Positions 25,289 to 35,050 of a stretch of DNA of 41,084 nt are shown here, one piece after another. Source of the stretch: Planctomycetota bacterium. Its GTDB lineage: Bacteria > Planctomycetota > Planctomycetia > JALXBF01. The stretch is from contig JALSID010000402.1 in assembly GCA_026981825.1 (NCBI GenBank), forward strand, positions 1 to 41,084. Direction: 5' to 3'. The notes below the pieces were generated by a model. That model did not search any database. It saw only the letters and a list, made by a program, of their open reading frames with translations, and was not told the DNA's origin. The translations under genes and the position numbers were made by a program. The first letter of the stretch is position 1. Every line of letters begins with the position of its first letter.

Positions 25289-28159
25289 CTACTCGACCGG
25301 GGCTTCGGAGAGGGGCAGACGTGGGCCTGCAGTTCGGCCCCCAAAGAGTTCCGGATCGATGCGGGGGAAAACCGCTACGGAGACGCCGAAATCGTCACGC
25401 AGGGGGTCCACATCCAGTTCCAAGCGGAACAGAAAATCGGCGCCGATCCTGGTCAGTACAAGAGACTGGCCCAGGTTCTTGTCTTCCTCGAAGTCGAACC
25501 GCGTAATGAACGACGAAACCCACTTCGGGCTCATCCAGTAGCTGTACGCGAAGTGGATCGCCTCGGAGTCGATCGGTTCCATGCTGCTGTACGCGAGCAG
25601 CAGGCTGCCTCGCGGAGGGCGATCGAGGTAGAAACCGACCGTCCAGAAACGCGGCCCTCCGTCGAACGTTTCGAACCAACCGTCTGAGATGAGGCTGGTC
25701 CGCTCACCGAGATGAATGGCCGAGCGATATTCGATCAGGCCGACCAGTTCCCCGAAGTTGTCCCGGTCTCTGTTGGGGAAGAGGGTCAGATTGACGTCGT
25801 ACGTGGACCAGTCCACGATGTGTCGCGCCCCTGGAAGGCCGCGCTTGGTTTGCAGGCGGTTTCTCCAGCCGAATCGGATCGCGTGCAGGTCGTCGAGGGT
25901 TTCGGCGGAGGTCTCGAGGCCGAGCCGGATGGCGTAGATCTGGGGGTTGAGTTGAGGGGGAAGAGTCCCGGCGAACTCACGCTGGATGAACCGTTGCCGG
26001 TTCACCTGCTCCACGTCTTCGTCCAGTTCATCGTAGAGGGGCAGCCGGGTGAACGGGACATCCGAGTTGGCGATGTAGTAGTCCACGGTAAAGAGCATCT
26101 TGTGGGCGAGCCCGTGGAGGTTGAGCAGGCTGCTTTCCACTTCCGGATAAACCCGCCAGAGGGGGACGCTGGAGCGAATCCCGGCAGCGCCGTACAGTCG
26201 GAACTCATCGCTGCCCGTATTTACCTCCGACCATCCGGTGGCCCGACCGAGGAGGAACGGTACGATTCGGACCGGGCCGAGGGAGAAGGGGGCGCTGAGT
26301 TCGTGGAGGGTATCGATGCGACCGCCGTCACGGGCAATACCGGCCGGGTCTGGCACGAAGTCACCGGGGCGGAGATCGAGGTAGCCGACCGAGGAGTGCC
26401 CCCAGTAGGTGAGCCAGGGCAGGAGCGGTTGCCCGTACATGTAGAGGTCCGCGCGGGGCAGGTACTCGGTGGTGGTGAGGAAGTCCATGATCCGATGCCG
26501 GGCGATCACCGACCAAGCCCAATTGGTGCGGGTCTGTTTGAGGTAGAGCAGCGTTTCGTAGTCCTTGTCTTCCTCCCAGTCTCGTTCGTAGTACTGCTCG
26601 AGGAAGTTGCGGTCGCTGAGGTAGGCTGCTTCGGCGATGAGGGTCATGTTGTTGGGGAGTTCGTGCCGGTGTCGCCACAGGATGCGGCCACGTGTGTTCT
26701 TCTCCGGCTCGATGTTCTTGCGCCGCCGCGCGATTCGGTCCTTTCCCTGGTCTTGGATGCCCCAGGCGTTGAACTGGCCCGAGTATTTGCCCGGCAGACC
26801 GAACAGGCCACTGCTTTCGTAGCTGCCGCTGGTGCCAAGCGCGGGGCCGCGTTTCGAGAGGTAATCGGCGTGCAGCAGCCAGCGCCACTCGCCCGGCGGA
26901 GGCTCCCAGCCGAGCACTTCGAAGGCGTTCCAGGCGGTGAGCAATTGGGTACCGAACGTACGATCGCGACGGACACGAATCCGCTTCAGCGGCGACTGGA
27001 TGTCTTCAACCGGTGACTCGATGTAGGGCCAGTAGAAAATAGGAATATCGCGGAAGTAAAGGAAGTTCTCCGCGCCCGAAAGACGTCTTCGGACCACTTC
27101 GTCTCCCAACGTCTCCTCTACCAGACGTGCCCGGCCAACTTCGGCGCGATAGCCCGGCCGCCCGAACCGGCTGGTGGTGATCTGGACCAGATCACCCTGG
27201 AACTCGTGAGCTGCGAGCTGGCGGAGTTCGGCCGCCCGCACGATGAGGGGGACGTTCGGTGCGTGAGGGAGGGGGGCGCGCAGTTCGACATTACGAATCA
27301 GGGCCACGCTTTGCCGCACGTCGTAGTACATCACGTCCGCTTCGATTCGCCGCGGCCCCTGCCGAACCACCACGTTGCCCTCCAGATAAAGCTCCAGCGG
27401 TACGTCCTGGCCTTGCTCTCCCCCCTGGGTGACCTTGTGTGCTTCGGCGGACAGGGTCCAGATCACCATGCGATCGGCCGCGATGTCCACCGCTCCAACC
27501 CCGGGAATGTTGTCCAGGACGAGCTGGATTCCACCAGAAACGACCACGGCCGTACGATCCGGGCCGATCTGGCGGGACTGGACCTCGAACGGTCGCCCGT
27601 ACCGGGGGTAGGCGCGGAGTCGACGCTCGCGGGGGTCGTCCGCGATCATCGGTTCGAAGACAACCTGTCGAACCCCTCCGTTGTGCCCCCCGAGGCCGGG
27701 CTTGCCATGCTGCTGTTGACGTTCGAGGGCGCGGCGGAAAAGGGCGGAGTTGGCCGGGTCGGGGATGCGGAGGCCGCTGCGCAGCCGGATCGGGCCCGGA
27801 ACCGAGAATTGCCGGAAGAGGTCGGTGAAGGCGTGGCGGCGGCCTGACTCATCGAACCGGACACCACGCTCCAGGTAAACCTGCACGGTTGCCGCCGTCC
27901 CTTCTGTTGCACCGGCGTAGATCCAGACAACGCCCCCTTCCGCCAGGTAGCGCTGCCTGCCGTGGAGCACGATAACGTCCCCCTCCAGCAGCACCACCTC
28001 AGCTCCATCCTCTTGCCACGTGTGGGCAAGGCGGCAGCGCAGCTCAAGTTCGTCCTGACGGGCAAGGCTGCCAAGCGCTGCAACGGCTTGGGCCCAGCAG
28101 GGCACGGCGAGACCAAGCCAGGCGCCGGCAAGCACTATGTGCTGGATTAGGCGAAACAT
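25289..28159 (-). CDS. LptD/OstA-like outer-membrane LPS-assembly protein
   Basis: Signal peptide (MFRLIQHIVLAGAWLGLAVPCWAQA), OstA-like segments (EVVLLEGDVIVLHGRQRYLAEGGVVWIY; LEGNVVVRQGPRRIEADVMYYDVRQ), then long beta-barrel pattern ('FLYFRDIPIFYWPYIESP', 'SDRNFLEQYYERDW'). Confidence 0.8.
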   Translation of the reverse strand: MFRLIQHIVLAGAWLGLAVPCWAQAVAALGSLARQDELELRCRLAHTWQEDGAEVVLLEGDVIVLHGRQRYLAEGGVVWIYAGATEGTAATVQVYLERGVRFDESGRRHAFTDLFRQFSVPGPIRLRSGLRIPDPANSALFRRALERQQQHGKPGLGGHNGGVRQVVFEPMIADDPRERRLRAYPRYGRPFEVQSRQIGPDRTAVVVSGGIQLVLDNIPGVGAVDIAADRMVIWTLSAEAHKVTQGGEQGQDVPLELYLEGNVVVRQGPRRIEADVMYYDVRQSVALIRNVELRAPLPHAPNVPLIVRAAELRQLAAHEFQGDLVQITTSRFGRPGYRAEVGRARLVEETLGDEVVRRRLSGAENFLYFRDIPIFYWPYIESPVEDIQSPLKRIRVRRDRTFGTQLLTAWNAFEVLGWEPPPGEWRWLLHADYLSKRGPALGTSGSYESSGLFGLPGKYSGQFNAWGIQDQGKDRIARRRKNIEPEKNTRGRILWRHRHELPNNMTLIAEAAYLSDRNFLEQYYERDWEEDKDYETLLYLKQTRTNWAWSVIARHRIMDFLTTTEYLPRADLYMYGQPLLPWLTYWGHSSVGYLDLRPGDFVPDPAGIARDGGRIDTLHELSAPFSLGPVRIVPFLLGRATGWSEVNTGSDEFRLYGAAGIRSSVPLWRVYPEVESSLLNLHGLAHKMLFTVDYYIANSDVPFTRLPLYDELDEDVEQVNRQRFIQREFAGTLPPQLNPQIYAIRLGLETSAETLDDLHAIRFGWRNRLQTKRGLPGARHIVDWSTYDVNLTLFPNRDRDNFGELVGLIEYRSAIHLGERTSLISDGWFETFDGGPRFWTVGFYLDRPPRGSLLLAYSSMEPIDSEAIHFAYSYWMSPKWVSSFITRFDFEEDKNLGQSLVLTRIGADFLFRLELDVDPLRDDFGVSVAVFPRIDPELFGGRTAGPRLPLSEAPVE

Positions 28160-28467
28160 CAGGCACTCTCGAACCACGATCGCGCGTTCTTCGAGCGGCG
28201 ACCGAGCGCCCCGGCCTCCGGCTCGGCGCCCGGCCGGCTTGATCCTCTCCTGCGCGACATGCGGTGGATTGAAGCTCCTGCCGTCTGGCGGCCGGATTAT
28301 GCCACTAGCGCCGACCACTGTCAACGGCGGCGGTCGCGGTCGGCCAGGCAACTGCGCTGGCACGCAATGGTCCGTCCCTACCCGGCCGGTTCGCTTGCCG
28401 TCGGTTGACGGTCCCCGCAGCGGGCGGCGCCTGTCCGCTGCTGGAGGAGCCGTGCGGTGGCTGCGTG

Positions 28468-28514
28468 TGGCAGCAGATACCGGCATTTGGTATACTCACT
28501 TCGTAACGTATACC
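28468..28514 (+). promoter_or_regulatory. Putative promoter with an overlapping operator palindrome
   Basis: GGTATAC (28489-28495) tcacttcgtaac GTATACC (28508-28514); TATACT (28491-28496) may be a -10. Lies between divergent lptD-like and radical SAM genes. Confidence 0.5.
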
Positions 28515-28666
28515 CTCGTGGTGTAGTTGCGTTGGAGCCGTGGAGTGTGGGACACGGCGACAACGTAGGGAATTGACTGTGCACCAGATCGTGAACAGGG
28601 CAGGTTCCTACCGCAAACCTACCGCGTCTTTTGCAAGTCGACCACCTGCACACGGGAGGAGTCGCG

Positions 28667-30463
28667 ATGGAGTTGCCGCGAAGGTCTCCAACAGACGTCT
28701 ACACGCGGCCGGGAGAATATCGGGAGCTGGAACGACGAATTCGCACGCTCTACGATCCGTCTGACATCCCGGTTGTGGTGGCGTATGCGTTCGATTGGAG
28801 GACCCGCCTCGGTCCTTTCCTGTTCACCGACCGGATGCTCATCCCCGCGGGGCCGCGCGCGGTGGCGTCGGCGCTCTGGGCAGCCGGGTTTACGAAGATC
28901 AGGATCGTTCTGGGCGAGTGGAATCCGAAGTTCCGCCCCTCGCATGCGCGGTTGGACGGCGAACCGCCGCAGATGCTACTGGTCTCGTCGATGCAGATCC
29001 ACAGTGCCGAGGCGTACCGCCTGATCGAGGACGCCTGGCGGATGGGGGAGCACCGCCCTCTGATCCTTGCAGGAGGGGCGAAGGCGATCTATGAGCCCTG
29101 GGACCTGTTTGGGCTAGGACCTGATGGCACGGTGGGCGCCGATTGTGTCGTAACCGGCGAAGAGTTCGTCCTGCTCCAGCTCCTCGAACGTATCCTCGAG
29201 CACCGGGCCAGGGGTGAGACGATGCTCCAGGCATTCCGTCGCGTTCGCGACATGGGGTTGCTTGAGGATATCCCGGGCCTGGTCTACCCCCCGGACGACC
29301 GTCAGCCCCCAGAGTACCTGATCAACACGGGCATCCAAAGACTGGTGCAAAACCTCGACGAACATCCCCATCCGATCATCGGGCTCGGGCTCCTGGAACG
29401 TCCCCACCACCGCGCGGGCCTGGAGCGGCGACCCATCCCGCTCGATCGCGTGCGGCGGTTCGGCAAGTTCGTCTCGCTGGTCACCACCCACGGCTGCAAG
29501 TTCCACTGCCCCTACTGTCCGATCCCGGCCTATAACCAGTACACGTTCCGCTACAAGAGTCCGGAGCGGCTGGTGGACGAAATGCGGGTCATCGCCGAAA
29601 GGACGGGGCTGACCACCTTCTTCGGCACCGACGACAACTTCTTCAACAATCGTATGGCGGTCGAGGAGCTGTTTGATGCGATGGCGCGGGGACGCATCGG
29701 GCACAAGCGGTTCCGCGACGCGATCTGGTTCGGTACTGAGGCGACCGAGTACGACGTGTACAAGAACCGCGATCTGCTCCCCCTTGGTCGAGAGGCCGGC
29801 CTGCGGGCGATCTGGTTCGGAATCGAGGATATGACCGCCGAGCTGGTGAAGAAAGGGCAGAGTCCGGAGAAGACGGTGGAACTATTCCGGTTGATGAACA
29901 GCCTGGGGATCGCCCCCATGTCGATGATGATGCATCACGATGGGCAGCCGCTCTACACCCGCGGGTCCTTGTACGGACTGATCAACCAGGTCAACTACCT
30001 GCGCAAGGTGGGTAGCGCGAGTGTCCAGGTCACGATCCTTACGCCCAGCGTGGGCAGCCGAAGCTACGAAGAGACGTTCCAGCGGGGGATCGTGATGAAG
30101 ACGGTGGCGGGCAAGCCGGTGGAGGATTTTCGCTACGACGGCAATCACTGCATCGCTACCGAGCATCCGAAGCCGTGGCGGATGCAGCTCCACCTGTTCG
30201 CTGCCTATGCGACCTTCTACAACCCGCTGAACTTGTTGCGCACGCTGCTAAGACCCTGGGACAAGTGCTACTACGAGAAGATGGTCTATCAGGTGTACGG
30301 GATGGCGGCCCTGGTACGGTCGGCCCTGGCAGCACGGCACTGGATCCTGGACTTGATCAAAGGTCCGATCGAACGATTCACGGTGCCTCCGGAGCCCAAG
30401 TTCCGCATGGTTCCGGCCTCGGGTGTTTCGGCCGCGTTGCTCCACTATAGCAGGGCCTCCTAG
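28667..30463 (+). CDS. Radical SAM protein, B12-binding-type architecture
   Basis: 'VTTHGCKFHCPYCPIPAYNQYTFRYKSPERLVDEMRVI' (CxxxCxxC cluster motif); long N-terminal Rossmann-like part. ATG at 28667 (MELPRRSPTDVY). Confidence 0.88.
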   Translation: MELPRRSPTDVYTRPGEYRELERRIRTLYDPSDIPVVVAYAFDWRTRLGPFLFTDRMLIPAGPRAVASALWAAGFTKIRIVLGEWNPKFRPSHARLDGEPPQMLLVSSMQIHSAEAYRLIEDAWRMGEHRPLILAGGAKAIYEPWDLFGLGPDGTVGADCVVTGEEFVLLQLLERILEHRARGETMLQAFRRVRDMGLLEDIPGLVYPPDDRQPPEYLINTGIQRLVQNLDEHPHPIIGLGLLERPHHRAGLERRPIPLDRVRRFGKFVSLVTTHGCKFHCPYCPIPAYNQYTFRYKSPERLVDEMRVIAERTGLTTFFGTDDNFFNNRMAVEELFDAMARGRIGHKRFRDAIWFGTEATEYDVYKNRDLLPLGREAGLRAIWFGIEDMTAELVKKGQSPEKTVELFRLMNSLGIAPMSMMMHHDGQPLYTRGSLYGLINQVNYLRKVGSASVQVTILTPSVGSRSYEETFQRGIVMKTVAGKPVEDFRYDGNHCIATEHPKPWRMQLHLFAAYATFYNPLNLLRTLLRPWDKCYYEKMVYQVYGMAALVRSALAARHWILDLIKGPIERFTVPPEPKFRMVPASGVSAALLHYSRAS

Positions 30464-30644
30464 CGGGCTGAGGCCTGTCAGGTGATCGGATGGCTCGGTT
30501 CCGGTCCGGCCGGCTCGTATCGCGTCCGGACTCGGGCAGAATAGGGGGGCTGTAAGCAGGGCTTTCCGACCGTGCGGCGCGTGCCTATAAAGACTGTTCC
30601 CGATGGCGCGAGAGCAGAGGACGCGAGGAAGGGAGGAAACGCTC

Positions 30645-31160
30645 ATGGCGACCGTGGCTTTCAAAGGAACACCGGTGGCGCTGGAAGGTACAGAGGTCCA
30701 GGTCGGGCAAAAGGCGCCCGACTTTGTCGTGCAGAAGAACGATCTTTCTGACCTTACCCTGGCCGATACGGCCGGACAGGTGCGGATCCTGGTGGCGGTT
30801 CCGTCTTTGGATACCCCCGTCTGCGACCAGGAGACCCGCCGGTTCAACGAGGAGGCGGCAAAGCTCGACGGCGTGCAGATCATCGTCATCAGCATGGACT
30901 TGCCGTTCGCTCAGGCACGCTGGTGCGGCGCAGCCGGTGTCGACCGGGTCGTAACGGCGAGCGACCATCGAGATGCTTCGTTCGGACAGGCATACGGCTG
31001 CCTGATTAAGGAAGGCCCCCTGCGCAGGTTGCTGGCCCGCGCGGTCTTTGTGGTGGGCAAGGACGATACGATCAAGCATGTGGAGTACGTGTCGGAGATC
31101 ACCGAGCATCCGAACTACGACGCAGCCATCGCGGCCGCCAGGGAAGCTGCTGCTTCCTGA
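30645..31160 (+). CDS. tpx: Thiol peroxidase Tpx
   Basis: MATVAFKGTPVALEGTEVQVGQKAPDFVVQKNDLSDLTLAD...VPSLDTPVCDQETRRFNEEA...ISMDLPFAQARWCGAAG. Confidence 0.95.
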   Translation: MATVAFKGTPVALEGTEVQVGQKAPDFVVQKNDLSDLTLADTAGQVRILVAVPSLDTPVCDQETRRFNEEAAKLDGVQIIVISMDLPFAQARWCGAAGVDRVVTASDHRDASFGQAYGCLIKEGPLRRLLARAVFVVGKDDTIKHVEYVSEITEHPNYDAAIAAAREAAAS

Positions 31161-31238
31161 TGCTACCCCGGTGCGGCCCGCCGGCTGACGCAACGCACAC
31201 GCGACGCGAGTAGATGCGGCGGTGCCTGGCGCCGGCCC

Positions 31239-31267
31239 TTGACACGAGATCACAGGGCTGGTAGCAT
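31239..31267 (+). promoter_or_regulatory. Sigma70-type promoter
   Basis: TTGACA (31239-31244), 17 nt, TAGCAT (31262-31267). Confidence 0.65.
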
Positions 31268-31334
31268 CGGTCCTGGTGTTAGGTACCATGGAATCACGGG
31301 GTTAACGTGTCCGTTCAACCCCAGCCCCCTTCTG

Positions 31335-31372
31335 GCCGGACCCGGCCTACCCCCGTCGGGTCCGGCTTCTTC
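31335..31372 (+). terminator. Terminator-like hairpin between promoter and downstream hydrolase gene
   Basis: GCCGGACCCG (31335-31344)/CGGGTCCGGC (31357-31366) followed by TTCTTCCT. Confidence 0.55.
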
Positions 31373-31427
31373 CTGGTCCGTGGCCCGGATCCGAGGCGGG
31401 TGCAGGGTGTGGCGACCGGTTGCCATA

Positions 31428-32423
31428 TTGATCGATGAGCTGATCGCTTTTCTCGTCGGAAACCGCTGTCTCTGGCCGCGCGGCAAGCTGAGCTCGGACC
31501 CGGTATTGCTGTCTCAAGTGCCGTGGCCCCCACCGCAGTCCCTGGAGGAGTTCTACGGACAACCGCAGCCGGCGGACCTGCGGCCGATCGGCGAGCCGAG
31601 GCGCGCCCACGTGGCCGGGGTGCTGTACCAGGATTACGAGTTCACCGGCCAGCTTCGTGCCGGGTTCGATCGGGTGAATCGTGGGCTTGCGCGCCGTTGG
31701 TGGCATCCAGGCCGTGAGCTGCCCCTGGCGGTTCTCATGTTGCCTGGACTGGCTCAGTTCAACTTTTTCTGGTTCGATCGCATGGGCCAGGTGTTGGCTG
31801 CATGTGGCCTGGATGCCTGGATGATGGACGAGCCGTACAACCACCGCCGGACTCCGCCGGGTTTCTGTCCGAGCCAGTTGATCGCCGGCGGACCTCCCCG
31901 TCAGCTTCTAGCTGCCTTTTGCTACGCGGCTCGCGATGCCACGGCCGTGATTCGAGCTTTGCAGGCACGGGGGCGGAGGGTCATCCTCATCGGGCAAAGC
32001 TTTGGGGCATGGCTGAGCACGATGCTGGCGCTGTTGCACGACGATCTCGCCGCCGTCTTTCCCGTCACCCCCATGGGCGATGTGGTCCGGTGGTACCGGT
32101 CGAAGAGTACCCTGTCGCGAATGGGGCGGCGGCACACGCGGATCTCCGACCGGGAGCTGCTCCAGCACATCGCCCGCCCGGTCAATCCCGCAGCATGGCC
32201 ACCACCGCGCTCGGCACAACGGGTGCACTTCCACATCAGCGTCTATGATCGCTTCCTCGATCCTCACCTGGCTCTCCGCCTCGCTCGTTCCTGGAACTCC
32301 CCGTACACGCTGCACCGAGAGGGGCATGCGTCGATCTGGCTGGGGGCGAGGTTGCGGCGGCTGCTGCGCGAACAGATCGTCCGCACCGACGCGTTCAAGG
32401 AGGCGGTGGCGGCTGCGGCCTAA
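31428..32423 (+). CDS. Alpha/beta hydrolase (ABHD18-like)
   Basis: 'VILIGQSFGAWLSTMLALLHDDLAAVFPVTPMGDVV' (GxSxG elbow), 'LMLPGLAQFNFFWFDR', 'HREGHASIW'. Start codon uncertain; 31428 (TTG) is an estimate. Confidence 0.75.
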   Translation: MIDELIAFLVGNRCLWPRGKLSSDPVLLSQVPWPPPQSLEEFYGQPQPADLRPIGEPRRAHVAGVLYQDYEFTGQLRAGFDRVNRGLARRWWHPGRELPLAVLMLPGLAQFNFFWFDRMGQVLAACGLDAWMMDEPYNHRRTPPGFCPSQLIAGGPPRQLLAAFCYAARDATAVIRALQARGRRVILIGQSFGAWLSTMLALLHDDLAAVFPVTPMGDVVRWYRSKSTLSRMGRRHTRISDRELLQHIARPVNPAAWPPPRSAQRVHFHISVYDRFLDPHLALRLARSWNSPYTLHREGHASIWLGARLRRLLREQIVRTDAFKEAVAAAA

Positions 32424-32650
32424 CCGTGGCCACCGCGACACCGCCGGTCCCGTAGGACGCTGTGCCGGCCGGCGCCCTTGCCAGGGCGAGATGTCCGTTC
32501 TACCCGCACCTCGGCCCACCGCCTCGACCACGCGGCTCATGACCTCGTGGGTACCGTCTGCAGGCCGTGTCGGGGCGATCGCTAGAATTCGATGAGCAGG
32601 TCGCTGAGGAGAACGAAGGAGCGGGATACATCTGCCGAGGTTCAGCTCGG

Positions 32651-33886
32651 ATGGACCACGCAACAGGTGAAAGCAGCTTGGCCAGCGCACAGGAGGTGGA
32701 AGTCAACAGCGGTGAGCGTCAGTGGCGGGTTCGGATGCGCCCCGGTCAGCTCATCGCGGAACGCGGTCCTGCACCACACCCAACGGTGCAGGACGTTGCA
32801 GGTGCGGTGCGCGCCGCCATCGCGGAACCGCTCGATTTTCCCCCTCTGGAGCATGCCGTCTACCCGGGTGACAGGGTCGTTTTTGCGGTGGACGGTTCGC
32901 CGCAGGCGTTTCGACCGCTGCTGATACCGCTCGTGGAGATGGCGATCCGTCGCGGTGCTCGGCCCGACGATGTGGTGATCTTGGCACCGTCGCGGGCGAA
33001 ACCGGCGGCTGAGCAGGGCCCCGCCTTCCCGGTTCGGGTCGAGTACCACGACCCCACCGACCCGGCCCGTCTGTGCTATCTGGCAAGCACCGAGGAGGGG
33101 GAACGGATCTACCTGAATCGGACCCTGGTTGATGCCGATGTGGTGATTGTTGTGGGCGCGGTCCGCTACGATCCGATTCTTGGTGTCCGCGGCACGGCAA
33201 GCGGGTTGTTCCCCGCCTTGTCCACGGCGGACTCGTATGAGCGGATGGTACACAGCTTTACGGGGCAGCGGCTGGGCCACCACACCGACTCGGCACGCAA
33301 GTACGTCGACCAGGTGGCCTGGCTACTCGGGCTGCAGATCGCCGTGCAGGTGGTCCAGGGGCGGGGGGGAGAAGTGGTCGGGGTTTTGGCCGGGCAAGTC
33401 GATTCCGTGCAGAAACAGGCCACGCAGCTGCTCGACGCTTGCTGCCGTGTGCAAGTGCCCCGTCGGGCCGATGCCGTGCTGGTCTCCGTAACGAAACGGG
33501 GACGCCAGACGGTGGCCGACCTGGCGCGGGCGCTGCACGTGGCCAGCCGCGTGGTTCGCCGGCACGGCGATATCATTGTCCTCTCCGACGTGGCCGGTGA
33601 ACTCGGGCCGACCCTGACGCGCGCACGTAGCATGGACAGTCCGAGCGACGTGCTCACGTATCTGCGCGGTACCACGCCCGCGGACGCGGTCACGGCTTTC
33701 CTCATCGCCGGCGCCTGCCGACACGCTCGGGTACATCTTGCCAGCGGCCTGGACGATGACGTGGTCGAGGAACTGTTCATGTTTCCGATCGACGACGAAA
33801 AACATGTCGAGCGCGTCCTGGGGCGTAGTGAATCGTGCATTGTGCTTCACGAGGCGAACCTGCTGACGGTGGACGTGGAGGAGTGA
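32651..33886 (+). CDS. LarA-like (DUF2088) domain protein with non-canonical active-site positions
   Basis: 'VVFAVDGSPQAFRPLLIPLVEMAIRRGARPDDVVILAPSR...VVIVVGAVRYDPILGVRGTASGLFPALSTADSYERMVHSF...ADAVLVSVTK' follows the lactate racemase family layout. ATG 32651. Confidence 0.7.
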   Translation: MDHATGESSLASAQEVEVNSGERQWRVRMRPGQLIAERGPAPHPTVQDVAGAVRAAIAEPLDFPPLEHAVYPGDRVVFAVDGSPQAFRPLLIPLVEMAIRRGARPDDVVILAPSRAKPAAEQGPAFPVRVEYHDPTDPARLCYLASTEEGERIYLNRTLVDADVVIVVGAVRYDPILGVRGTASGLFPALSTADSYERMVHSFTGQRLGHHTDSARKYVDQVAWLLGLQIAVQVVQGRGGEVVGVLAGQVDSVQKQATQLLDACCRVQVPRRADAVLVSVTKRGRQTVADLARALHVASRVVRRHGDIIVLSDVAGELGPTLTRARSMDSPSDVLTYLRGTTPADAVTAFLIAGACRHARVHLASGLDDDVVEELFMFPIDDEKHVERVLGRSESCIVLHEANLLTVDVEE

Positions 33887-33887
33887 G

Positions 33888-34871
33888 TTGACCGAGTCGA
33901 GCTTCAGCCCGGCCGCGATTGACGAAGAATATGCCCTGGTGCTGGAGCAAGGGGGCATGGGTGACGTTTCCGGTCGACTCCTGCTCCAGGCCGAGGGGCC
34001 GGATACGCTGCGGTACCTGCACAACTTCACCACCGCCGACTTCAAGAACCGCGCCGTGGGAGACGTTGTGGAGGGGTTTGTCACGACCGATCAGGGGAGA
34101 ACAAAGGCTTTCGGTGTCGTCTCGGTGGTGGGGAGGGACCGCGTTTACTTCGACCTGGGGGCGACACCCGCCGAGCAGATCCTGGCTCACTTCGAGAAAT
34201 ACATCATCGTGGACCAGATTCAGTGGCGGAATGTGACCGCCGAAGTTCGACAGCTGGTGCTGTTCGGTGCGCGGGCCGAAGCGGTCCTCGAGCAGGCGCT
34301 CCGCGAGTTGGGCTACACGGAGGCTGGGCTCCCCAGGGGTTGCTGGAGTGACGGGACGGTGCTGGTCTACCGTGGTGGTTTTCCGGGCGTGGAGAACGCC
34401 TGGCATCTTGTGCTGCCCAGGGATTGCACGTTGCCAGCCGCTTTGCAGGGGCTCCGAGCGGTTTCCAAGCTTCTGCTGGAGGCGGTCCGGATCGAGCAGA
34501 TGTGGCCCGAGTCCGGGATCGAAGTGACCGACGAGCACTTTCCTCAGGAGTTCCGTCGCGATGATCGCGCGATCAGTTTCACCAAGGGGTGCTACCTTGG
34601 CCAGGAGACCGTGGCTCGCATCCACACGTACGGGCACGTTAACCGATACCTCGTCCGCATCCTGTTTGAGGGAGGCGAGCCGCTCCCGGAGGCACCGGTG
34701 GAGCTGCTGGATGACGAAGGTCGGACGGTGGGCCTTGTCACTACCGTGGCTTACGTGCCGTCCCTGAAGGGGGTAGGTGGCCTTGGTTTCGTTCGTCGCG
34801 GCCACGAAACGGTTGGGACGGCCCTGAGCTGGAGGGCCGCAGGGACGACGGGCAGGGCGCGGGTCTGGTAG
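33888..34871 (+). CDS. ygfZ: YgfZ/GcvT-like folate-binding protein
   Basis: 'AISFTKGCYLGQETVARIHTYGHVNRYLV' is the YgfZ signature (KGCYxGQE). TTG start 1 nt after the upstream stop. Confidence 0.88.
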   Translation: MTESSFSPAAIDEEYALVLEQGGMGDVSGRLLLQAEGPDTLRYLHNFTTADFKNRAVGDVVEGFVTTDQGRTKAFGVVSVVGRDRVYFDLGATPAEQILAHFEKYIIVDQIQWRNVTAEVRQLVLFGARAEAVLEQALRELGYTEAGLPRGCWSDGTVLVYRGGFPGVENAWHLVLPRDCTLPAALQGLRAVSKLLLEAVRIEQMWPESGIEVTDEHFPQEFRRDDRAISFTKGCYLGQETVARIHTYGHVNRYLVRILFEGGEPLPEAPVELLDDEGRTVGLVTTVAYVPSLKGVGGLGFVRRGHETVGTALSWRAAGTTGRARVW

Positions 34872-35050
34872 GGGCTCGGCAGACGAGGCGGCCTGTACCC
34901 GCTTGTGCCCAGGTCCAGCCGGTCATCGGGTCTCAAGCAGCCCGGGTTGTTGCTACCGGGCACGGCAAGGGCAGATAGGTGCGGCAGGTGAGGGGAGTGC
35001 AGGTTCTTCCCGGAGACGCGTCGCCTGGGGAAACGCCAGGAGCACCTGCA

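Noticed and set aside
24010-25506. 498 aa plus-strand ORF
   Set aside because: First part is antisense to the TROVE gene; the remainder has no recognisable domain and biased composition. Likely a GC-rich shadow ORF.
25712-27016. 434 aa plus-strand ORF
   Set aside because: Fully antisense to the lptD-like gene; composition typical of a shadow ORF.
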